Source of the DNA: Selenomonadaceae bacterium
GTDB lineage: Bacteria; Bacillota; Negativicutes; Selenomonadales; Selenomonadaceae
NCBI GenBank assembly: GCA_017446845.1
Contig: JAFSOQ010000023.1
Location: 1 to 49,300, forward strand
Direction of reading: 5' to 3'
Length of the DNA stretch: 49,300 nucleotides
A program made the position numbers and the translations under genes. Below the pieces are notes generated by a model. It searched no databases. It had not been told where the DNA came from and worked only from the letters and a program-made list of their open reading frames with translations. Each line of letters begins with the position of its first letter. Positions within the stretch are counted from its first letter, which is position 1. Of this stretch, positions 7,974-16,478 are shown piece after piece.

Positions 7974-8872
7974 TTGTGCTTTGTGGTGACGCTGTTGAAG
8001 AAATGGCAAAGCTCCCCGATAAAAGCGTAGCATTGATAACTACTGACCCGCCTTATAATCTAAACAAAAACTACGGAATTTATCAAGACAATCTCAATTT
8101 CACTGAGTATATGGATTTTTCACGTAAATGGTTGACACAGGCAAAGCGTGTACTAAAAGATGACGGCTCGATATATCTGTTCATGGGCGTCAGGTACATC
8201 TCCTACGTCTACGCTGTCCTTGAGCAAGAATTGGGGATGACATTCAATTCTTGGATAACGTGGTTCTACACTCAAGGCATTGGTAAAACTAAAGGTTTTT
8301 CGCCGAGGCATGATGACATTTTATTTTTTACCAAGCACCCAAAAAATTACACGTTTAATTTGGACGAAATCAGAGTGCCGCAAAAATTTTACCGTTCAAT
8401 AAACAATATGCGCGGAGCCAACCCCGGTAATGTATGGCAATTTTCACACGTGCACTATTGCAACGAAAATCGTCGCTCTCATCCGACGCAAAAACCTGAA
8501 GGTCTTTTTGAGCGAATAATTTTGGCTTCGTCAAACGAAGGTGACACTGTTTTAGACCCTTTTGTCGGGAGTGGAACAACATTGCGCGTTTGTCAACAGC
8601 TCAACAGAAATTGCATTGGTATCGATATAAATTCTTCCTATGTTGAGATGTCAAAAAGAAGATTGTCCGAACCGTTTAGAGGATTTGACAGCATTGATGA
8701 GAGAATGAAACGTGTGCCCGATGATTTAAATGACCCGCTGGTTCGTGAGTTATATGTTCAAGAGCACATCAACAAATTTTTGAAGAATGATTCCGAGGCT
8801 ATTGACGACTTCGTGAAAAGTGTTCAAGATAAATATGCGTCGAAACAGTTGAATCTGTTTACAGCAACGTGA
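7958..8872 (+). CDS. DNA methyltransferase of the restriction-modification pair
   Basis: 304-residue S-adenosylmethionine-dependent DNA methyltransferase, beta-class motif order: catalytic motif IV TTDPPYNL at residues 28-35 comes first, and the SAM-binding DPFVGSGTT about residue 200 comes later, after SHPTQKPEGL. DPPY favours N6-adenine methylation, though N4-cytosine cannot be excluded. It begins inside the end of the nuclease gene and presumably protects the same site. The C-terminal 60 residues past the SAM motif are charged and of unclear role. Downstream there are about 110 bp without a gene before leuC. Confidence 0.9.
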   Translation: MDKKLIVLCGDAVEEMAKLPDKSVALITTDPPYNLNKNYGIYQDNLNFTEYMDFSRKWLTQAKRVLKDDGSIYLFMGVRYISYVYAVLEQELGMTFNSWITWFYTQGIGKTKGFSPRHDDILFFTKHPKNYTFNLDEIRVPQKFYRSINNMRGANPGNVWQFSHVHYCNENRRSHPTQKPEGLFERIILASSNEGDTVLDPFVGSGTTLRVCQQLNRNCIGIDINSSYVEMSKRRLSEPFRGFDSIDERMKRVPDDLNDPLVRELYVQEHINKFLKNDSEAIDDFVKSVQDKYASKQLNLFTAT

Positions 8873-8986
8873 GCAATGTGACGTTGCATCCAATGGTCGC
8901 GCCGTGCCGTTTGATAATTCGGACGTCATGACCGCGCCGGAACGAAGCGCATTTCTAAATTAAAAATTTTTGGGAGAGTGATATTG

Positions 8987-10258
8987 ATGGCAATGACAAT
9001 GAGTGAAAAAATCTTGGCACGACACGCGGGACTTGAAACCGTCGAGGCGGGTCAACTCGTTATCTGCGACTTGGATTTGGTCATGGCTAATGACGTGACG
9101 GGACCGCCGTCAATAAAAGAATTTGAAAAAATCGGGCGACCTGTTTTCGACGCAGAAAAAATCGCGCTGATTCCCGACCACTTCCAACCCGCCAAAGATA
9201 TTAAAAGCGCAGACCTCGCAAAAATTATGCGCGACTTCGCTCGCAAAAATAATATCAAGCATTACTACGAGCAGGGACGCGTCGGCATTGAACATGTTAT
9301 CTTGCCCGAATTCGGAATTGTCGCGCCCGGCATGTTGATTATCGGCGCGGACAGCCACACTTGCACTTACGGCGCAGTAAACGCTTTTTCGACGGGCGTC
9401 GGCACAACCGATTTGGCTGTCGGACTTGCAACGGGCAAAGCGTGGTTCAAAGTTCCCGAAGCAATTAACGTTCACCTCACCGGCAAGAAACCGAAAAATA
9501 TTTGCGGCAAAGATGTTATCCTCACGTTGATTGGAAAAATCGGAGTCGACGGCGCACTTTATAAAGCGTTGGAATTCACGGGCGAAGGCGTCGCCGAACT
9601 TTCCATGACCGACCGCTTGACGATTTCCAATATGGCGATTGAGGCGGGTGCTAAGGCGGGCGTCTTCCCGTTCGACGATGTTGCCGAGCTTTACATTTCG
9701 CGCCGCGTTAAAAAATCTTTCAATCCCGCTGCCGCCGACGAAGGCGCAAAATATTCCTCGACCGTCGAAATTAATTTGAGCGAACTTAAACCCGTCGTCG
9801 CATTGCCGCACTTGCCCGAAAACGTCAAGCCCGTCGATGAACTCGGCGAAATTAAAATTAATCAAGTTGTAATCGGCTCGTGCACCAACGGCAGACTTGA
9901 GGATTTGGGAATTGCGGCGGGCATTCTGCGCGGAAAAAAAGTTCATCCCGATGTTCGTTGCATAATCATTCCAGGCAGCCAAGAAATTTATAAAGAGGCT
10001 GTGCGTTGTCATTGGATTGATATTTTTATCGACGCGGGCTGTGTCGTAAGTTGTCCGACGTGCGGACCTTGCCTGGGCGGTTATATGGGAATTCTCAGCG
10101 CGGGCGAACGTTGCGTTTCGACGACCAACAGAAATTTCCGCGGGCGCATGGGTCACGTCGACAGCGAAGTTTATTTGGCAAGTCCGTTCGTAGCCGCCGC
10201 GTCTGCAATCACAGGAAAAATCTCAACTCCCGAAGAGGTGATTGGAAATGAAAATTGA
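8987..10258 (+). CDS. leuC: 3-isopropylmalate dehydratase large subunit
   Basis: Isomerises 2-isopropylmalate to 3-isopropylmalate in leucine synthesis, with LeuD; carries a 4Fe-4S cluster. The ATG at 8987 has GGGAG ten bases upstream and gives the typical [15 protein letters not shown]; a GTG nine bases earlier is in frame but too close to the RBS. 423 residues, the compact bacterial/archaeal form. Cluster cysteines are visible in VIGSCTNGR and [22 protein letters not shown] is the conserved substrate segment. leuD begins inside its last codons. leuA and leuB are not in the window. Confidence 0.95.
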   Translation: MAMTMSEKILARHAGLETVEAGQLVICDLDLVMANDVTGPPSIKEFEKIGRPVFDAEKIALIPDHFQPAKDIKSADLAKIMRDFARKNNIKHYYEQGRVGIEHVILPEFGIVAPGMLIIGADSHTCTYGAVNAFSTGVGTTDLAVGLATGKAWFKVPEAINVHLTGKKPKNICGKDVILTLIGKIGVDGALYKALEFTGEGVAELSMTDRLTISNMAIEAGAKAGVFPFDDVAELYISRRVKKSFNPAAADEGAKYSSTVEINLSELKPVVALPHLPENVKPVDELGEIKINQVVIGSCTNGRLEDLGIAAGILRGKKVHPDVRCIIIPGSQEIYKEAVRCHWIDIFIDAGCVVSCPTCGPCLGGYMGILSAGERCVSTTNRNFRGRMGHVDSEVYLASPFVAAASAITGKISTPEEVIGNEN

Positions 10259-10736
10259 AGGTAAAGTCTGGCGTTACGGAAATAATATCGATACCGATGT
10301 CATAATCCCCGCGCGCTATCTGAATACATTTGACCCTGCCGAACTTGCCAAGCACTGCATGGTTGACATTGACGAAACTTTTGCCGCGAACGTTAAGGCG
10401 GGCGATGTCATGGTCGGCGGAAAAAATTTCGGTTGCGGTTCCAGTCGCGAGCACGCTCCCGTTGCAATCAAGGCGTCGGGAATCCCCGTGGTTATCGCCG
10501 CGAGTTTCGCGAGAATTTTTTATCGCAACGGAATTAATATCGGTTTGCCGCTCTTGGAGATTGGTGACGACGTAGAAAAAATTTCCGCCAATGACGTTTT
10601 GAAAATCGATACCGACACCGGCACGATTGAAAATCTCACGACGGGCGATATTTTCCACGCGCACCCCCTGCCCGACTTCGTTCAGAAAATTGCCGACGCG
10701 GGCGGACTTATCAACTATATCAAGTCTAAAAAATAA
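10248..10736 (+). CDS. leuD: 3-isopropylmalate dehydratase small subunit
   Basis: Small swivel-domain subunit of the leucine-pathway isomerase. ATG at 10248 follows GAGGTG and overlaps the end of leuC by 11 bp; a TTG at 10242 is in frame but sits on the RBS. 162 residues. [14 protein letters not shown] near the N terminus and [11 protein letters not shown] are the family signatures. Translation is probably coupled to leuC. The gene converges on the dual-OB gene about 55 bp downstream; I see only a weak hairpin between them. Confidence 0.95.
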   Translation: MKIEGKVWRYGNNIDTDVIIPARYLNTFDPAELAKHCMVDIDETFAANVKAGDVMVGGKNFGCGSSREHAPVAIKASGIPVVIAASFARIFYRNGINIGLPLLEIGDDVEKISANDVLKIDTDTGTIENLTTGDIFHAHPLPDFVQKIADAGGLINYIKSKK

Positions 10737-10792
10737 TTTCACGACGAGCAAACAAAAATCCCCGACGTTCGATTGAGCGTTAACCGGTCGCT

Positions 10793-11506
10793 TCAAAAAA
10801 TCTGAGCAAGCATTTTATAACATTTGGAAGGGTTGCCGCCGAACGAATAAGGATTGGTCAAGCTTAGTATAGCAACGGCATTGTCCTTGTAATGATATTC
10901 GCCCGCCGCGTGATTCCGAAAAAATTTTCTGGTGTTGATGTCGCCGACACTGAAACGATAATACCGTCTGCCTTTGTAATTAAAATGGGCGTAAAATTTC
11001 GGATAGCCGTCGTAAATCTCGACCCTTATAAATACGTTTTGAATATGCGTAAACAGCAGGGACTCGCGCACAGGTTGTTTCAAAATATAATTTGGGTCAA
11101 CCGAACGATCGGGATTGTAAAAAATATTTTCGCGCTCGTCTAAAGGGTGCAGACCCATCATCTTTTCCAGTGTCCATGTTCCGATTTTTTGCCAGTGAAA
11201 ACTTTCATCGTAGACCAAATTTTCCGGCTGATAAGGATTGGCGGGCAATTTGTCTTTAAACTTAATGCGCACAACGTCAAAATCCTCAAACTCTTTGCCG
11301 TCGAAGTCTGTATAATCGACTTTCCGAACAGCTTCTTTCAAGCCGGGAATATCCGAAATTGGACGCACATATTTTCCGCTTTTTAAGCCAATGCCCGCCG
11401 CGCAGTAATTATTGTTCTTGGCACTTCTACCAAAAAGCGCAATCGTCCGAATGTCTTCGTTATGATGAAAAATATCCGTTAAGTTCTTTTTTAAAAAATC
11501 AAACAT
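10793..11506 (-). CDS. Dual OB-fold-like protein, neighbour of DUF488 genes
   Basis: 237 residues, no signal or membrane segment. The N-terminal half (RTIALFGRSAKNNNYCAAGI, SGKYVRPIS, VVRIKFKDKLP, NPYQPENLV) resembles the dual-OB domain family found next to DUF488 genes in predicted nucleic-acid or stress systems; this is recognition by pattern, not proven. The C-terminal half has KFYAHFNYKGRRYYRFSVGD and DNAVAILSLTNPY. Start ATG 11506 is preceded by GGAGGG. It is on the same strand as two DUF488 genes but separated from them by an IS605 end and a repeat block, so the original operon has probably been interrupted. Confidence 0.55.
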   Translation of the reverse strand: MFDFLKKNLTDIFHHNEDIRTIALFGRSAKNNNYCAAGIGLKSGKYVRPISDIPGLKEAVRKVDYTDFDGKEFEDFDVVRIKFKDKLPANPYQPENLVYDESFHWQKIGTWTLEKMMGLHPLDERENIFYNPDRSVDPNYILKQPVRESLLFTHIQNVFIRVEIYDGYPKFYAHFNYKGRRYYRFSVGDINTRKFFRNHAAGEYHYKDNAVAILSLTNPYSFGGNPSKCYKMLAQIF

Positions 11507-11523
11507 GATTTTTACCCTCCCGA

Positions 11524-11634
11524 CTTTTATCCAAAAACGGCAAGAATACCCCCGCCTCTTGGGCGGCGGAATGAATTGCCGCTTGACTTCGTAAATGACA
11601 AGAGATACATTTTAATTGTGGAGGACTACCACGT
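11524..11634 (+). mobile_element. Solo IS200/IS605-type end, second copy
   Basis: Inverted relative to 5907-6018 and clearly homologous: CTTTTATCCAAAAACGGC, a GC-rich hairpin (CCCCCGCC/GGGCGGCGG region), GACTTCGTAAATGACAAGAG, and GTGGAGGACTACCACGT. The rest of the element is missing; repeat sequence starts right after it. Confidence 0.6.
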
Positions 11635-11639
11635 AATCA

Positions 11640-11770
11640 ATTAGGAGTTAGGATTTAGGAGTTAGCAGTTAGGATTTAGGAGTTAGCAGTTAGGGGGACA
11701 AAATCCTAAATCCCAAATCCTAAATCCTGTTTAGGAGTTAGGAGTTAGAAGTTTTTTCATTCCACATTAC
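11640..11770. repeat. TTAGGAG/CTCCTAA border repeat
   Basis: Tandem TTAGGAGTTAGGATTTAGG-type units run to about 11695, followed by the opposite-strand form ATCCTAAATCCCAAATCC and another TTAGGAG block; the final CATTCCACATTACACATTC abuts the stop of the DUF488 gene. The arms can fold into long hairpins. Same family as the blocks at 22371, 30876, 34252, 38406, 39383 and 45400. Confidence 0.85.
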
Positions 11771-11774
11771 ACAT

Positions 11775-12218
11775 TCAAAAATCGACAATCTCAATGCCCT
11801 CGAACGCTTCAAAAAATTTTTTTGCAACAAGCCGCCTGTGACATTTTTCGGGCGTCGGTTCACTGCAAAGCAAACAAATCCTGTCGCGCCGTGAATAATT
11901 TTTTTCAATGTGCTCCAAAATATTTCTCGCGTCCATGAGCGCAAAAAATCTCTCTTCATAACCCTGCCAATTAAAAAACTTTTTCTTATGTCCCGATAAA
12001 ATTTCTTCCGTCGGTGCAAAATTTACGTCGTGAATGTAATCAATCCCCAAGATTTTTTTCGTAAAGAATTCTATGTCGGGAAATTTCGTAAAAGCGCAAA
12101 GTTGCGAGGTGTTGTTCAAACGGATGTCGACGAGTGCCGAAACAGAATTCCTTTCAAGCAGGGTAAAAAATTCCTTTGCCGTCTTTTTCCTGAATCCCAT
12201 CGTAAAAAGTTTTCTCAT
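11775..12218 (-). CDS. DUF488-family protein, short form
   Basis: 147 residues. Family features: FTMGFRKKTAKEFFTLL at the start, ALVDIRLNN (the conserved VDVR-like segment), and LLCSEPTPEKCHRRLVA with the Cys-x(n)-Cys-His-Arg signature near the C terminus. DUF488 proteins have no settled function. It overlaps the preceding DUF488 gene by four bases (ATGA), with GAAGGAG as RBS, so the two paralogues are translationally coupled and may form a heteromer. Downstream it runs into the border repeat and an IS605 end. Confidence 0.85.
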   Translation of the reverse strand: MRKLFTMGFRKKTAKEFFTLLERNSVSALVDIRLNNTSQLCAFTKFPDIEFFTKKILGIDYIHDVNFAPTEEILSGHKKKFFNWQGYEERFFALMDARNILEHIEKNYSRRDRICLLCSEPTPEKCHRRLVAKKFFEAFEGIEIVDF

Positions 12219-12820
12219 TTGTTATCTCCTTCTATTCTGTAGCCTATTTCCAAATTTCTTGCGGCATAACTTCGATTAACCATTTCCTCGCGACTCAATT
12301 CTCCAAACAGCGAAATTTGATTTCTGTCGGGAAAATATTTGTTGAGTAAAATCTCTTCAACGTCGTCTTGGTGAATGTAATTTCCGCCGTCGAGAATGTG
12401 ACGAACTTCATAGCCGAGCCGATAAAATTCCCTTGAGACCAAAATGCAACGATGACAAGTTTCGGGACGCTTTTCGGCGCACATCAATGCGAACGTATAA
12501 CCCAATTCCATACCTTTTTCGATTTTATGCACACCGTCGAGGAACTGAGGACTCAAAGCAAATTTTGAAAAATCCAATATCCCGTCTGTGTAAAAATTTT
12601 CATCAGTTTGGCGCGCCCCGAATTCTCTTGCATAATGCCTGTAAAGAATGTTTTTCTGCTTAAGTCGGCGGGAAATATTTTCCTTGTTAAAATCCTTAAA
12701 GTACGCGGACTGCGGCAAACTTCTGACATCGACGAGGCAAGAAATTTTATACCTTGACAAAATTTTTACAAAGTCTTCAACTTCAAAACCCGAATATCCT
12801 ATCGTGTAAATCGTATTCAA
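12215..12820 (-). CDS. DUF488-family protein, long form
   Basis: 201 residues, with IYTIGYSGFEVEDFVKIL at the N terminus, CLVDVRSLPQSAYFKDFN and LMCAEKRPETCHRCILVS, all diagnostic of DUF488. The start is TTG with GAGGGG about ten bases upstream. It heads a minus-strand unit with the short DUF488 gene and, beyond an insertion, the dual-OB gene, and is divergent from a flavin reductase. The two DUF488 proteins share only the core motifs, so this is an old duplication rather than a recent one. Biochemical role unknown. Confidence 0.9.
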   Translation of the reverse strand: MNTIYTIGYSGFEVEDFVKILSRYKISCLVDVRSLPQSAYFKDFNKENISRRLKQKNILYRHYAREFGARQTDENFYTDGILDFSKFALSPQFLDGVHKIEKGMELGYTFALMCAEKRPETCHRCILVSREFYRLGYEVRHILDGGNYIHQDDVEEILLNKYFPDRNQISLFGELSREEMVNRSYAARNLEIGYRIEGDNK

Positions 12821-12903
12821 AAAATCAATCCCCTCTAAAAAATAAATTTTCTATCAAACCTATCGAAATTTTCGCATAAAACCTGAAGGACTTTTTGAAA
12901 ATC

Positions 12904-12931
12904 TTACAAACGACGACTCATCAATTATAAA
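12904..12931 (+). promoter_or_regulatory. Promoter of the flavin reductase gene
   Basis: TTACAA (12904-12909), 16 bases, TATAAA (12926-12931), followed within 10 bp by the AGGAGG ribosome binding site, so the leader is very short. Confidence 0.5.
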
Positions 12932-12948
12932 GTTAGGAGGAAATTATT

Positions 12949-13476
12949 TTGAAAAAAGAAATTAATCCGTTCGATTACGCGGGCGAAATTTTTAAAGCGT
13001 TGCCCAAAGGAATTCTTTTGACGAGCGAGGCGGAAGATTGTGTCAACGCCATGACAATCGGCTGGGGCACAATCGGCATTGAATGGGGCGTCCCGATTTT
13101 TACCGCTTACGTCCGCACGAGCAGATTTACTTACGAGCTGATTGAACGCACGGGCGAATTTACCGTTTGCGCTCCCTATGGCGAGTTGTCTAAAGAGGCA
13201 AATAAAGCTATCGGAATTTGCGGCAGTAAATCCGGACGCGACGTTGATAAGCTGGCGCAGGCGGGTGTTCATTTGGTCGAGGCAGATATTGTTCGTCCGC
13301 CCGCAATTAAAGAATTGCCTTTAACTTTGGAATGCCGCGTTGTCTTCAGTCAACTTCAGCCGATTAAAGACATCAGCAGTAAGTTCAAAAAATTTTACGT
13401 GCCGAACACCGCACATTCCGAGCCGCACGTCGCCTGCTACGGAGAAATTCTTAAAGCTTACATCATCGAAGATTGA
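12949..13476 (+). CDS. Flavin reductase-like FMN-binding protein
   Basis: 175 residues of the flavin-reductase/split-barrel family that binds FMN. NAMTIGWGTIGIEWG and PIFTAYVRTSRFTYELI are typical of the flavin-binding half; EFTVCAP and CGSKSGRDVDKL follow. The start is TTG after AGGAGG. It stands alone, with its own promoter and a terminator behind it. Substrate and partner are not evident. Confidence 0.9.
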   Translation: MKKEINPFDYAGEIFKALPKGILLTSEAEDCVNAMTIGWGTIGIEWGVPIFTAYVRTSRFTYELIERTGEFTVCAPYGELSKEANKAIGICGSKSGRDVDKLAQAGVHLVEADIVRPPAIKELPLTLECRVVFSQLQPIKDISSKFKKFYVPNTAHSEPHVACYGEILKAYIIED

Positions 13477-13499
13477 TTCTGTTTCGAAAATAAAAAAGA

Positions 13500-13529
13500 C
13501 CCGTCGAAAAATCGGCGGGCAATTTTTTT
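13500..13529 (+). terminator. Rho-independent terminator
   Basis: CCCGTCGA pairs with TCGGCGGG (one G-T) around AAAA, then CAATTTTTTT. It lies between the convergent flavin reductase and lactate permease genes. Confidence 0.85.
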
Positions 13530-13545
13530 ACAAATCAATGAATCT

Positions 13546-15075
13546 CTATCCTATAATCGCTTGTCCGAAGTAGACGACCGCGCCCATGAATATTACAAAC
13601 GGAATATAAATCTTGACCGCGAACGCCAAAAGTTGTGAGTCTGCACCTTTAACGCCGATTGCCGCCGAACCGATTGCTATCGACAGCGGAGAAATCATTT
13701 TGCCCGCGCAGGCTCCCGTAGCGTTCGCCGCAGCCACCCACGCTTGAGCAGTTTCGTTCGCGCCGATTGCCTGACTGGCTATGACTTGCAACTTGCCGAA
13801 CAAAACGCAGCTTGAGGTTGCCGAACCTGTAATGTAAGTTCCGACCGAGCCGAGGAACGCCGCGATTAACGGATAAGCCGTTCCGGTCGCCGCAACTGCC
13901 GTGTCTGCAATTTGTCCGGTCATGCCGCTGTAGCCCATAACTTTTGCCGTCGCAATGACCGCGATAATCGTGACCATCGTAAATTTCAAACCGTTGACTG
14001 TTTTTTTCAAGACGCCGACCATTTCCGAAAAACTTGCGCCTTGTTTACTGCCCGCGATAAATGCCGCCAACATTATCAGCACGCCGGGCGTATTTATCCA
14101 GACAAAAGTATAAGGTGAGCCGCCCTCGCCGTTATAAATCGGAACTGCCGTTTTGAATTGCATTAAGAATGAATTTATCGGCGGGACAAGTTTACTCGTG
14201 AACAGCAGGAAGAAGAAAATTAAAATGAACGGCAAGCAAGCGTTGATACCTTGCGCGGTTGTAATTTTTGCGTGAGCTTGATCACTCATTGCGAATTCCG
14301 AGTCGTTGACGGGAAATTTCTTCGCAATAAAAACAATCGTGCCCATGGTGCAAATCGCGCCCGCGACAACTGCCAGCTCCGGACCGACGAACATTGATAA
14401 TGCAAGTTCGGGCAGGAAAAATGCAAGTCCCGCGCCCGCACAAAACATCGTCATGCCGCGCAGTGCTCCGAGTCCGCCGCCCGTCACGATTACCATAAGC
14501 CACGGGCAAAGCAAAGTTAAAACGCCCAGTTGCAAAGAAGTAAACGTCGCGAGCTGAATTGCGTCAAAGCTCGTGACAGAACTCAACGTTACAAGCGGAA
14601 TGCCGATTGAGCCGTAAGCCGTCGGCACCGAGTTTGCGATAAGACAAACAGAAACCGATAAAATAGGATTAATGCCGATTCCCGCGAGCATACCTGCGGG
14701 AACTGCGATAGCCGTGCCGAAACCCGCCATGCCTTCCAAAAAGCCGCCGAACCCCCAGCCGATTAACAGAATCAAAACGCGTTTGTCGTGACTGACACTC
14801 GTCAACATATCTTTAATCGTGTCCATTGCCTTGGTGTGCAGCGTCAAGTTGTAAGTAAAAATCGCCGCGACGATAACCAAGAGGATTGGCCAGCATGCCA
14901 GTGCGACGCCTTCGAGTACGGATTCAATCGCCCGAACACTTTCCATGTCCCAGACGCCCATGCCCGCTGCCAATGAAATTATCAGCGCGATTAAACACGC
15001 TTTCCACGCCGCCATTTTTATTACGCTGAGCGCAAGCACCAGCCATAAAATCGGCGATAGCGCAAGTAGAAACAT
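13546..15075 (-). CDS. L-lactate permease (LctP family)
   Basis: Inner-membrane proton-coupled lactate/glycolate transporter. 509 residues from ATG 15075, which has CGGGGG upstream; the frame extends to 15126, but those codons lack an RBS. About 12-14 hydrophobic helices are visible. GFGGFLEGMAGFGTAIAVPA, TGSATSSCVLFGKL and NATGACAGKMISPLSIAIG are the conserved LctP segments. It is transcribed alone, converging on the flavin reductase. No lactate dehydrogenase or LldR-type regulator is adjacent, so the physiological direction is unknown. Confidence 0.92.
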   Translation of the reverse strand: MFLLALSPILWLVLALSVIKMAAWKACLIALIISLAAGMGVWDMESVRAIESVLEGVALACWPILLVIVAAIFTYNLTLHTKAMDTIKDMLTSVSHDKRVLILLIGWGFGGFLEGMAGFGTAIAVPAGMLAGIGINPILSVSVCLIANSVPTAYGSIGIPLVTLSSVTSFDAIQLATFTSLQLGVLTLLCPWLMVIVTGGGLGALRGMTMFCAGAGLAFFLPELALSMFVGPELAVVAGAICTMGTIVFIAKKFPVNDSEFAMSDQAHAKITTAQGINACLPFILIFFFLLFTSKLVPPINSFLMQFKTAVPIYNGEGGSPYTFVWINTPGVLIMLAAFIAGSKQGASFSEMVGVLKKTVNGLKFTMVTIIAVIATAKVMGYSGMTGQIADTAVAATGTAYPLIAAFLGSVGTYITGSATSSCVLFGKLQVIASQAIGANETAQAWVAAANATGACAGKMISPLSIAIGSAAIGVKGADSQLLAFAVKIYIPFVIFMGAVVYFGQAIIG

Positions 15076-15126
15076 CAATTCCCCCGACCTCCCAACTAAA
15101 CAAGAAAGAAAATAATTCCTTTGCAA

Positions 15127-15521
15127 ATTTTCTATGGCGAGAGAAAAAAATCCTGCTTTATTAAAAATTTTCTGTCAAAGGCAATCAGAAGACTTTGCGC
15201 CTGACAAAAGCGAACTGATAACTTGAAGATTGGAAAAAAGAAGTAACGCCTTGAAACGCTCTCCTTGATATTCCGACTTAAGCTCGGTAAAGTCGGCAGA
15301 GAACAACCTTAAAAGCCTGTCTAAAATCCGGAAAAAACTTTCCGACAGTGTTAAAATGAAAAAATAAGCCGGAGGAAATTTCCTCGATAATGCGCTTGAG
15401 TTTTAAAGTTTCCTGCGTCGAGTCGACTGACTTGTAGTCGTGCGGCTTTTTTTTGCCGGAAGAGTGGCGGTTGCGTTTAACTTCTTGACTTTTTATAGCC
15501 GGTCTTTGCAAAGATTATAAC
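15127..15521. other. Gap holding a decayed mobile-element segment
   Basis: There is no convincing intact gene here. A 77-codon minus-strand frame (15278-15511) contains KRNRHSSGKKK and includes the 95-bp segment repeated at 33572-33667, so it looks like a fragment of an insertion sequence. The part nearest the permease start should hold its promoter (a TTGACA can be read on the minus strand near 15178), but the -10 is unclear. Confidence 0.5.
15384..15478 (-). repeat. Dispersed 95-bp repeat, copy A
   Basis: About 92% identical by eye to 33572-33667, in the same orientation: both contain TTGAGTTTTAAAGTTTCC, CTGCGTCGAG, a run of 8 or 9 T, and GCCGGAAGAGTGGCGG. Copy B sits among transposase fragments, so both copies are probably remains of one IS. 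Confidence 0.8.
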
Positions 15522-15547
15522 AAAAAAAACAGAGCCCGAAAGCTCCG
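15522..15547 (-). terminator. Terminator of the coiled-coil Q-rich gene
   Basis: On the minus strand CGGAGC and GGCTCTG-type arms form a 6-bp stem (15547-15530), directly followed by eight T. It ends the ilvA-rsmD-coaD-coiled-coil unit. Confidence 0.8.
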
Positions 15548-15555
15548 TTAAAAAT

Positions 15556-16416
15556 TTATCGTTTATCTTGTGGCGGATATTGTTGCGATTGGTTGTATTG
15601 TTGAGGCTGAGCGTATTGTTGATTTTGGTCGTATGATTGCTGCGGCTGCTGAGTGTACTGCTGATTTTGGTCGTATGATTGCTGCGGCTGTTGAGTGTAC
15701 TGCTGATTTTGGTCGTATGATTGCTGCGGTTGCTGAGCGTATTGCTGATTTTGGTCGTATGATTGCTGCGGTTGCTGAGCGTATTGCTGATTTTGGTCGT
15801 ATGATTGCTGCGGTTGAGCGTACTGCTGATTTTGGTCGTATGATTGTGCGTAATTGGTCGGTTGAGTGCCGTAAGATTGCGCGTAAGCTTGTTGAGCCGC
15901 TTGCTGATTCATTTGCAGCTTGGCTTGCTGTAAAATTGTCCGCGCATGTTCAAGACCTGCTTGCGCTTGCTGAACGCCTTGGAAAGTGTTCGTCACGTGA
16001 GCTATAAGCTGGTCGAAAACTTGATTGGCGTAGCGGTCGGCGTCCTCTTGAAGTTGCTTGGAGTTTTGCCGCGTCCGCTCCATTATTTCTGATTCCTGCT
16101 GTTGCGCCTGACTTAATACCATTCGCGATTTTTCTCGCGCTTTGACTACAACTTCATTTTCGTCGAGAATTTGTTCGGCTCGAAGTTGTGCTTGCTTGAC
16201 GATGTTTGTTGCTTCCATTTGCGCGTTCTGTAAAATGTTGTCGCGCTCCCTCATGACTTCCGAGGCATGCTCCAATTCTTGCGGCAAATCTTTCCGCAAT
16301 TCTTCTACAAGCCGAATCAATTCTTCTTCCGAGATGATCGTTTTGTTTGTCAGCGGCAAGTGCGGTGCTCCCGCCACCAAGCTTTCTATTTTGTCCAATG
16401 TGTTGCGTACTGCCAT
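15556..16416 (-). CDS. Coiled-coil protein with a Q/Y/N-rich tandem-repeat tail
   Basis: 286 residues. Residues about 28-150 are a long charged and Gln-rich helix (ATP synthase b-subunit/DivIVA-like composition: LRAEQILDENEVVVKAREKS, QQQESEIMERTRQ), with no membrane segment. From about residue 170 the protein is low-complexity: roughly six copies of a 14-residue unit QQSYDQNQQYAQQP, built from Gln, Tyr, Asn, Ser, Asp and Pro, like eukaryotic prion-like domains. Gene neighbours (rsmD, coaD) suggest the DivIVA/b-subunit-like protein often found beside coaD in Negativicutes. Its leader carries the Shine-Dalgarno hairpin shared with secD and the DUF1919 gene. The near-identical 42-bp DNA repeats should make its length variable between strains. 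Function unknown. Confidence 0.8.
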   Translation of the reverse strand: MAVRNTLDKIESLVAGAPHLPLTNKTIISEEELIRLVEELRKDLPQELEHASEVMRERDNILQNAQMEATNIVKQAQLRAEQILDENEVVVKAREKSRMVLSQAQQQESEIMERTRQNSKQLQEDADRYANQVFDQLIAHVTNTFQGVQQAQAGLEHARTILQQAKLQMNQQAAQQAYAQSYGTQPTNYAQSYDQNQQYAQPQQSYDQNQQYAQQPQQSYDQNQQYAQQPQQSYDQNQQYTQQPQQSYDQNQQYTQQPQQSYDQNQQYAQPQQYNQSQQYPPQDKR

Positions 16417-16417
16417 G

Positions 16418-16442
16418 AAAAATCTCCCTTCGGTCGATTTTT
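16418..16442 (-). promoter_or_regulatory. Shared SD-hairpin leader, copy 1
   Basis: On the minus strand AAAAATC (16442-16436), an 11-base loop GACCGAAGGGA containing the Shine-Dalgarno, and GATTTTT (16424-16418) form a 7-bp hairpin ending two bases before the ATG. The 25-bp sequence is identical at 30851-30875 and 38465-38489. Confidence 0.85.
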
Positions 16443-16478
16443 AGAAAGTAGGAATTCTAATCGCTAAATCCCAACTTT
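16443..16478. repeat. Border repeat fragment at the coaD 3' end
   Basis: AGGAATTCTAATCGCTAAATCCCAAC belongs to the TTAGG/CCTAA repeat family (given here as consecutive short words GGAATTCTAATCG and CTAAATCCC). It supplies the last codons of coaD (GTT GGG ATT TAG on the minus strand). Confidence 0.6.

Noticed and set aside
8873..8986. Small gene or operator between the methyltransferase and leuC
   Set aside because: Only weak direct and inverted repeats (TGGTCGCGCC, TGACCGCGCC); no ORF with RBS and no clear terminator.
15570..16007. 145-codon plus-strand repetitive frame (FGRMIAAVAERIAD units)
   Set aside because: Antisense reading of the QQSYDQNQQY repeats; no RBS and the opposite strand has a clear gene.
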